Positions 22,201 to 26,808 of a stretch of 26,808 bases of DNA are shown here, piece after piece. The translations under genes and the position numbers were made by a program. The stretch spans positions 1-26,808 of the forward strand of contig JAYMTF010001057.1 in NCBI GenBank assembly GCA_036897485.1. Reading direction: 5' to 3'. Positions within the stretch are counted from its first letter, which is position 1. Each line of letters starts with the position of its first letter. The notes under the pieces were generated by a model. That model had not been told where the DNA came from and did no database searches. It saw nothing but the letters and a program-made list of their open reading frames with translations. The DNA is from Pelargonium nanum. Its lineage: Eukaryota; Streptophyta; Magnoliopsida; Geraniales; Geraniaceae.

Positions 22201-22299
22201 GGAAGCTCCAAAGATACTCCGATCAACAACAATCGGGGAAGGAGAAGAAGAAATCGAGGTCGGAAATGAAAAACTGAAGCTCAAAAACGGTAGCTTTGG

Positions 22300-22306
22300 T
22301 TTTATA
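22300..22306 (-). promoter_or_regulatory. TATA box of the KAR gene
   Basis: On the minus strand ctataaaacc contains tataaaa at 22306-22300, about 100 nt upstream of the start codon at 22200. This implies transcription start near 22270 and a leader of about 70 nt. Confidence 0.55.
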
Positions 22307-23138
22307 GAACAATAAAATCAGTTATTTTCTGTTTGTGTGTTGCAGCTTGGGAATCTCCGACGACTGTTGCAATGGCGATGTATTCGAAGTGGCGGAGCTG
22401 TTGGTGCTTGCTTGGTTGTTTATATTGGACATGCTGTTCGGGTTTAATTACCATGCAACCACTGTGTGAAGTTTTGAACTGTTGCTAGCAAAAGGAGTTG
22501 CTCTAATGGTATGGGCAAAATGGTAAAATTGGATGTATTTGAATGGGAAAGAAAATTAGGTAGGTTGGCTTGGCTCAACCATAGACCAACCCAATTCTTT
22601 TAAATGGTTTGATGCTTGCTACTTTGCATTACCCACTAAATTGAGTCTTCAAATTAAATGTTTTAGGCCAAGCCATTATTTTGCATTAGATTTTTCTAGA
22701 GTTATTCTTGCAACAATTTTAGTCTACTTGGTTGGATTGTAATTCATTCAATTTGTTCGCATTTTCGTGGTGGCGGATCTATACCTATATCGGCATCTAC
22801 GTTTTTGTGTTAACTACATTTCCTTAACTAATCATATATATTTTTCATAACGTATGAATATAGAAATTATCGGGAAAATAATACAGAAAACTCTATACCA
22901 TGCACTATTTTTTTTGTTTAAATCATTGGTAATTTGTCTATTATAGAATTGATATGTGTATTCGAACTTCGTTTTAATTATGGTGTTGAAATCAAGACGC
23001 GGGTCTCTCTAGAGTGGGTCGGGGTTGAATTAAATTTCTCGAAAGGGTTCATTACATTTGTCCTCTTATAGAAAACGGATCAAAATAAGAGTCTATTCAA
23101 ATAATGATGAAATTTAAAAAATTCAAACATAATTGAAA
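22307..23138. other. distal promoter and intergenic DNA, no gene seen
   Basis: AT-rich sequence upstream of the divergently placed reductase gene. No coding region, RNA gene or defined repeat was recognised. It separates the reductase promoter from the plus-strand promoter-like region beginning near 23139. Confidence 0.4.
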
Positions 23139-23677
23139 CACGTGATAAATGAGACAAAACAAACTCTCGCGTGCCTCCATGTGTCGCACACGGGCCCACT
23201 ACGTTCTCACCACGTGTCACACTCGGCAACCACTTAAATGGCATGCGGCGTTCTCTATTTACCTTATCGTACTTGATCAATCTCGAATAAGGTGAATCAT
23301 GAATCATGTGTGTTCTCACACCAACTCGAGTCGAGTATAGGTGTCACGTGGTCCGTCCTCACCTGACCACAGCCCAAATGATAATAGTGTTATGTGTAAT
23401 TACAAATATTAAAAAACTTAATTTAGATAAATTTGAAAGACTCTAGCATCTCTTTTTGCGGCTTAATTGTCCCCAAAATTCTCAATTCAGTTCATTAGTC
23501 TAGTCACATGTCATACAAATCAAAATAAAATACTTCAATCCCTCAAAATATTTATTTTTAATAAAAAATTAATATCAACGGCTGGGATGAGTAGAGTAGT
23601 AGACAAGTAAAGGCTTAACCGTACTGTCAGTCGTGAGAGACTGATATTTCCTATTCCTAATTAAACCAAATCACGTG
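23139..23677. promoter_or_regulatory. G-box cluster upstream of an unexplained transcription unit
   Basis: The palindrome CACGTG occurs four times: 23139-23144, 23211-23216, 23345-23350 and 23672-23677. Several sit in ABRE-like contexts (ccacgtgtc, tcacgtgg). A GGGCCC site-II-like word lies at about 23192-23197. This density upstream of a TATA box suggests a light-, stress- or ABA-responsive promoter bound by bZIP or bHLH factors. The link to function is inferred from motif knowledge. Confidence 0.5.
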
Positions 23678-23708
23678 CGGACGGCGAATTGCGGCACTAC
23701 CACTAACT

Positions 23709-23803
23709 TTAGGGTTTTCACTGCACCCACCATTCGCTCCTATAAATAACACGCTACACATCAACACCAAAAACCAAATCATAAAAGCCATAACCCTAGG
23801 GTT
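23709..23803 (+). promoter_or_regulatory. core promoter: telo-box, TATA box and palindromic telo motif
   Basis: A reverse telo-box (ttagggtttt, 23709-23718) is followed by a clean TATA box (tataaata, 23741-23748) and then by the perfect palindrome aaccctagggtt at 23792-23803. Telo-boxes near the start site are characteristic of plant ribosomal-protein, translation-factor and snoRNA genes. Transcription would start on the plus strand near 23770-23775. Confidence 0.6.
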
Positions 23804-24250
23804 GTCTTCTCCGATCAGCTCTGATCCGTTGCGTTTGCTTAGACAGAGAAATCACGGTCGTCGCCGGCGGGATCTATCTATCTATCCTGTTTTCGACCGG
23901 GTTTCTCTGTTTAAACAGATGCAAACGGATCATATTTTTCTCTGCCACCGCCGATCTTAGTCTCGGGTCCGCCGGAAGATTATTATGCTCCGTCTCATTT
24001 TTTCTTTTCTTTTTTCTGTTATCGATGTCTATATTTAATTTCTTTTTACTGCTGTTTCTAGTTTTTTATGAAGAGAACTCACGTGCTATTTGTACTTGGC
24101 AAGTCTTCTTTGTGTAGGATCTGATGACGTCTGAGATCGGATATTAGCTTTGCAGTTGGAAGATTGGTGTCGGATCTGAAGCTTAAGGTCGGTGGCTGTT
24201 TTCAGGGGTTCGTGTCTTTTTTGTCCGGACGGCATCGTCTTGGCTTATGT
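23770..24250 (+). other. putative transcribed leader exon or non-coding RNA
   Basis: Downstream of the TATA box the DNA becomes GC-richer and polypyrimidine-rich (tcttctccgatcagctctga, then gtcgtcgccggcggga), like a plant 5' untranslated exon, before returning to AT-rich DNA at about 24240. Only very short reading frames occur: from ATGs at 23919 (13 codons), 23983 (18 codons), 24069 (18 codons) and 24124 (7 codons). No coding exon was found between here and the window end. It may be the non-coding first exon of a gene lying beyond the window, a non-coding RNA, or the remnant of a gene lost downstream. Confidence 0.4.
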
Positions 24251-24721
24251 CACATAATTTTTGTATTATTGTATCCCTACCAGTACGAACAATTATTTTG
24301 TCAAATTATTAGTTCCTGTATATTACTAATATTGTAAGTAATGAATGTTTCCTTAACATTTGATAATATATAATCAATCATTATCCTAAATTGTACATTG
24401 CATAACAATTCGTCAAACTATCATAAAATAGTTTTCGTAATTCAATAGTACAATTTGCATTTATGTTATATTGTATAGATACAAATTTTTTATTGTTGAG
24501 TGAGAAATAATGTTGGAAAAATAGTGTAAACTTGATAAAATAATTGATTTTTTTTTAAGTGTGTTAAACATACAATCATATTTTATAAGCAATATCAACA
24601 ATACTTGAAAAACAATGTTCGATCAAACACTTCAAACTGTGCACTTCAATACTTGAACTTACATTATCAATTTAATTTGGTATATTTTTCACTAATTTTT
24701 CAAAATTTATAGTTTATTGAA
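24251..24721. other. AT-rich DNA left of the MULE
   Basis: Very AT-rich, without reading frames of note. It carries the segment 24661-24683, whose reverse complement recurs at 26262-26284, and ends with the first copy of the MULE target-site duplication (tttattgaa, 24713-24721). Confidence 0.45.
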
Positions 24722-24976
24722 GGATTAATGGTCAGTTAGGTCCCTGAACTTTTAAAAAGTCACCGAATTAGTTCCCGAACTTTGAAAAGGCCAAAAAGGT
24801 TCCTGAACTATCAATTTTTGAGTCAAAATGGAGAAAGTTAACTTTAATGATGTGGCGGTTGACATGGAATTTTTTTAAAGTTTAAAATTAAATTAGAATA
24901 TAAAGTGACACATGTCACAAGTTAATAGGTCAATGTTATTTAATATATTATTTTACCATTTTACCTTTTAAAGTTT
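24722..24976 (+). repeat. left terminal inverted repeat of the MULE
   Basis: Matches the reverse complement of the right arm (25712-25989) with scattered substitutions throughout. Relative to the right arm it lacks about 23 nt after gagtcaaaa (near 24826), where the right arm has the extra words ggtccttaccgttaagtgat. The distal part includes a self-complementary gtgacacatgtcac core at 24904-24917. Weaker similarity between the arms may extend inward to about 25010. Confidence 0.85.
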
Positions 24977-25711
24977 TACTTTTCTTAATTTTTACCGTCT
25001 CTCCCCTCTGTTAATCTCCTTATTTTCTCCAGTTATCACCTGTTATCATTGTAGCCACTACCATAGCTTTTTTCATTGCCTCAGGAAAGAAGCTCCAAAA
25101 CAGATAATCAACTTCAAACTAATTAAATCATTTTTGCTCCAAAACCATTTCTCTTCTCCAAATAGAAAATCAAATCTCTTATCTCTCTCCTTTACTTCCT
25201 AATCTTCTTTGTTTGTGTTGTCTTCACTACGCCCAAGCAAAGCTCCAGTCACCCAAATCCTTCAGTCTGTGTATCGTCTTTGGAAAATTTGGTATATACG
25301 ATGGTATTATATTAATTTCAACGAGATTCGATCATTGTGGATTGAGCTCCGAAGCGTCAAATTGATATTCGAGGATGACATTGGAGCCGATTTTGGGTCA
25401 ACTTTGTACTATCACATATTATCGGCACATCTCAGTGGTTTATTTTGGCTAAACCAAATATTTCATGCTCAGAAAGAATGGCGCTGATGATTTTTTTGCA
25501 GAAAATGACAACGTTGAAACCAAAAGCATAATGAAGCCGTTTTAGACCAACCAATAGTGGCTTAAAGGTTGATTATCTTTTTGAATAATTAGCATAACTA
25601 AAAAACTCCTCGGATATATGATTAGTGCACTGGGTTTGTGTTTGAGGTGGAGAAAGAATAAGTTCTTGGCGAAGAAGACGAACAGAAGAGATGGTAGAAA
25701 GAAAAAGAGTC

Positions 25712-25989
25712 AAACTTTAAAGGGTAAAATGGTAAAATATGTATTAAATTACATTGACCAATTAACTTGTGACATGTGTCACTTCATATTCTAATTTAAT
25801 TTTGAACTTAAAAAAAATTCTATGTCAACCGCCACGTCATCAAAGTTAACTTTCTTTTAACATCACTTAACGGTAAGGACCTTTTTGACCCCAAAATTGA
25901 TAGTTCAGGGGCCTTTTTGGCCTTTTCAAAGTTCGGGGACTAATTCGGTGACTTTTTGAAAGTTCAGGAACCTAACTGACCATTAATCC
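25712..25989 (-). repeat. right terminal inverted repeat of the MULE
   Basis: The reverse complement of this arm aligns with 24722-24976. It is about 23 nt longer because of a segment near 25855-25878 that is absent on the left, so the two arms have diverged since insertion or the element was built asymmetrically. The outer 100 nt are the best conserved part. Confidence 0.85.
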
Positions 25990-26016
25990 TTTATTGAAAT
26001 ATGATAGACAAATGAT

Positions 26017-26104
26017 TACCTTATGGTCATTTAATCGTTTATTTTGGTACTAATCATTTCTTGTATACCAAAAAAAAACGATGAATACCTTATGGTCATT
26101 TAAT
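26017..26104 (+). repeat. short direct repeat
   Basis: The 19-mer taccttatggtcatttaat occurs exactly at 26017-26035 and 26086-26104, a period of 69 nt. The DNA between contains an additional inverted pair, ttggtac / gtatacca. This looks like a local duplication or the terminal part of a decayed element. Confidence 0.55.
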
Positions 26105-26247
26105 ATAAAAAAATAAAGGATATAAACATGTGACCTTTACGCATCGGTTCTTGAAAGACAAACTATGAGAGGTCATGAAATGACCATACTTTTATCCAAA
26201 TTAATTAAGCTCAGTATAACATTCGGAACTTTTGATTCCGTTTGTGG

Positions 26248-26281
26248 TTATCAATTTAATTATACCAAATTAAATTGATAA
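26248..26281. repeat. inverted repeat with 6-nt loop
   Basis: A perfect 14-nt inverted repeat (26248-26261 and 26268-26281, left arm ttatcaatttaatt) with a 6-nt loop, in AT-rich DNA. It overlaps both the 33-nt tandem unit starting at 26270 and the segment whose reverse complement lies left of the MULE at 24661-24683. Confidence 0.55.
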
Positions 26282-26335
26282 TGTTAAAAATTAGAGTGAA
26301 GGTTAAATTGGTAATGTTAAAAATTAGAGTGAAGG
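26270..26335 (+). repeat. 33-bp tandem duplication, two copies
   Basis: Units 26270-26302 and 26303-26335 are identical except for one A/G difference near the eighth base. Each contains aatgttaaaaattagagtga. The near-identity indicates a recent duplication. Confidence 0.75.
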
Positions 26336-26808
26336 GTATGGGTCAAGTAATTCACTACCATCATGCATGGAAGAACTGTGCACGCAATAGAAATGTGACA
26401 TCTTATCACTTTTCTTTATCGAGTTAGTCATTTTATACAAGTTATTGTTGTTTAATCAACTATTGCTATCATATACATTTGATTAGAATAATCCAACTCT
26501 ATTTTCACTTTTCACCTAAATAATCCATATCTAAACTCAAATGAAAATCACAAAATCACTAATGTAACCTAATTAATATGATTGTAAAAATCATTATTTG
26601 CTCAATTGAGATTTGTGAACTTAAAATACAATAAGAAATATACGACACTAGGAGAAGCAGGTTTGACCCCCTTTTTTTTCTATTGAAATTCAAGAAAAAT
26701 AAGATATATAAGAATTGAAATAGTAAATTTTTGTTAGAAGAATTAGTTTTTTTTTTTTTTGAGTGAAAAGATCATACTTTCATTAATCAATCAATTCTCG
26801 AGTTACAC
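26336..26808. other. AT-rich end of window, possible retroelement tail
   Basis: No gene seen. A 13-14-nt poly-T run near 26748-26760 is followed by gagtgaaaagatcatacttt and cattaatcaatcaattctcg up to the window end. Read on the minus strand this is unique sequence ending in a poly-A tail, as expected of the 3' end of a LINE, SINE or processed copy inserted in minus orientation. The rest of any such element lies outside the window. Confidence 0.3.

Larger units (their letters stand above)
24722..25989. mobile_element. non-autonomous Mutator-like element (MULE) with long TIRs
   Basis: A 1,268-bp element. The left end, ggattaatggtcagttaggt at 24722, is the inverse of the right end, which finishes ccattaatcc at 25989. 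The inverted arms run for about 255 bp on the left and 278 bp on the right. The element is flanked by a perfect 9-bp direct repeat, tttattgaa, at 24713-24721 and 25990-25998. A 9-bp target-site duplication with long inverted termini is diagnostic of Mutator-like DNA transposons. The interior (about 24980-25710) encodes no transposase; its longest frame (25209-25487, plus, 92 codons) is unlike any family I know and could be captured host DNA or chance. Mobility would need a transposase from elsewhere. Confidence 0.88.

Noticed and set aside
22201-22284. N-terminal extension of the reductase upstream of 22200
   Set aside because: The frame stays open to 22284 but starts with TTG, not ATG. A TATA box at 22300-22306 would leave almost no leader, so ATG at 22200 is the better start.
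24116-24182. Possible C/D-box snoRNA (tgatga ... ctga) in the telo-box unit
   Set aside because: The box C and D words are present, but the flanks do not form a terminal stem and the box C lacks the preceding purine. Telo-box promoters do drive snoRNAs, so it was considered, but the evidence is too thin.
25209-25487. 92-codon frame inside the MULE as a gene
   Set aside because: No recognisable domain, no transposase motif, and it lies in a non-autonomous element; kept only as a note on the element's interior.

Overview
This window is nuclear genomic DNA from a flowering plant, most probably a eudicot. It is AT-rich, its genes are split by GT-AG introns, and its proteins belong to plant-specific or plant-typical families: a multidrug-resistance-type ABCC transporter, cytosolic GAPDH, a plastid fatty-acid-synthesis reductase with a transit peptide, and a mitochondrial-type PPR relic. 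I cannot name the species. This is not an operon-type arrangement; the neighbouring genes show no functional link beyond general housekeeping.

Layout: (1) 1-903, upstream region of the first gene, starting with a copy of a dispersed repeat. (2) 904-6183 (+), a full-size ABCC transporter in 10 coding exons encoding 1,464 residues, with one GC-AG intron. (3) 7798-10879 (+), cytosolic GAPDH in 12 coding exons encoding 338 residues; its first coding exon carries only 4 nt, and its 942-nt fifth intron holds repeats. (4) 11353-12047 (+), an internally deleted, frame-broken PPR pseudogene. (5) 12048-14163, intergenic, with a decayed SINE-like fragment. (6) 14164-16734 (+), a two-exon ankyrin-repeat protein of 657 residues, with a repeat element in its intron. 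(7) 17580-18329 (-), an intronless TLC-domain membrane protein of 249 residues. (8) 22200-19038 (-), plastid 3-oxoacyl-ACP reductase in 11 coding exons encoding 329 residues. (9) 23100-24250, a promoter-like region (four G-boxes, telo-box, TATA box) followed by a GC-richer transcribed-leader-like stretch with no long reading frame. (10) 24722-25989, a complete non-autonomous Mutator-like element with long inverted termini and a perfect 9-bp target-site duplication, sitting in AT-rich DNA with short satellite-like repeats on both sides.

All three multi-exon gene models were built by hand. Every splice junction preserves frame, and the total lengths come out as whole codons, which supports the models strongly. 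I did not find a wholly new biological system. The observations most worth following up are the intact MULE and its repeat surroundings, the unexplained promoter-plus-leader unit upstream of it, the in-frame alternative acceptor in the ABCC gene, the nested repeats in the GAPDH intron, and the PPR relic whose ends survive but whose middle is gone.
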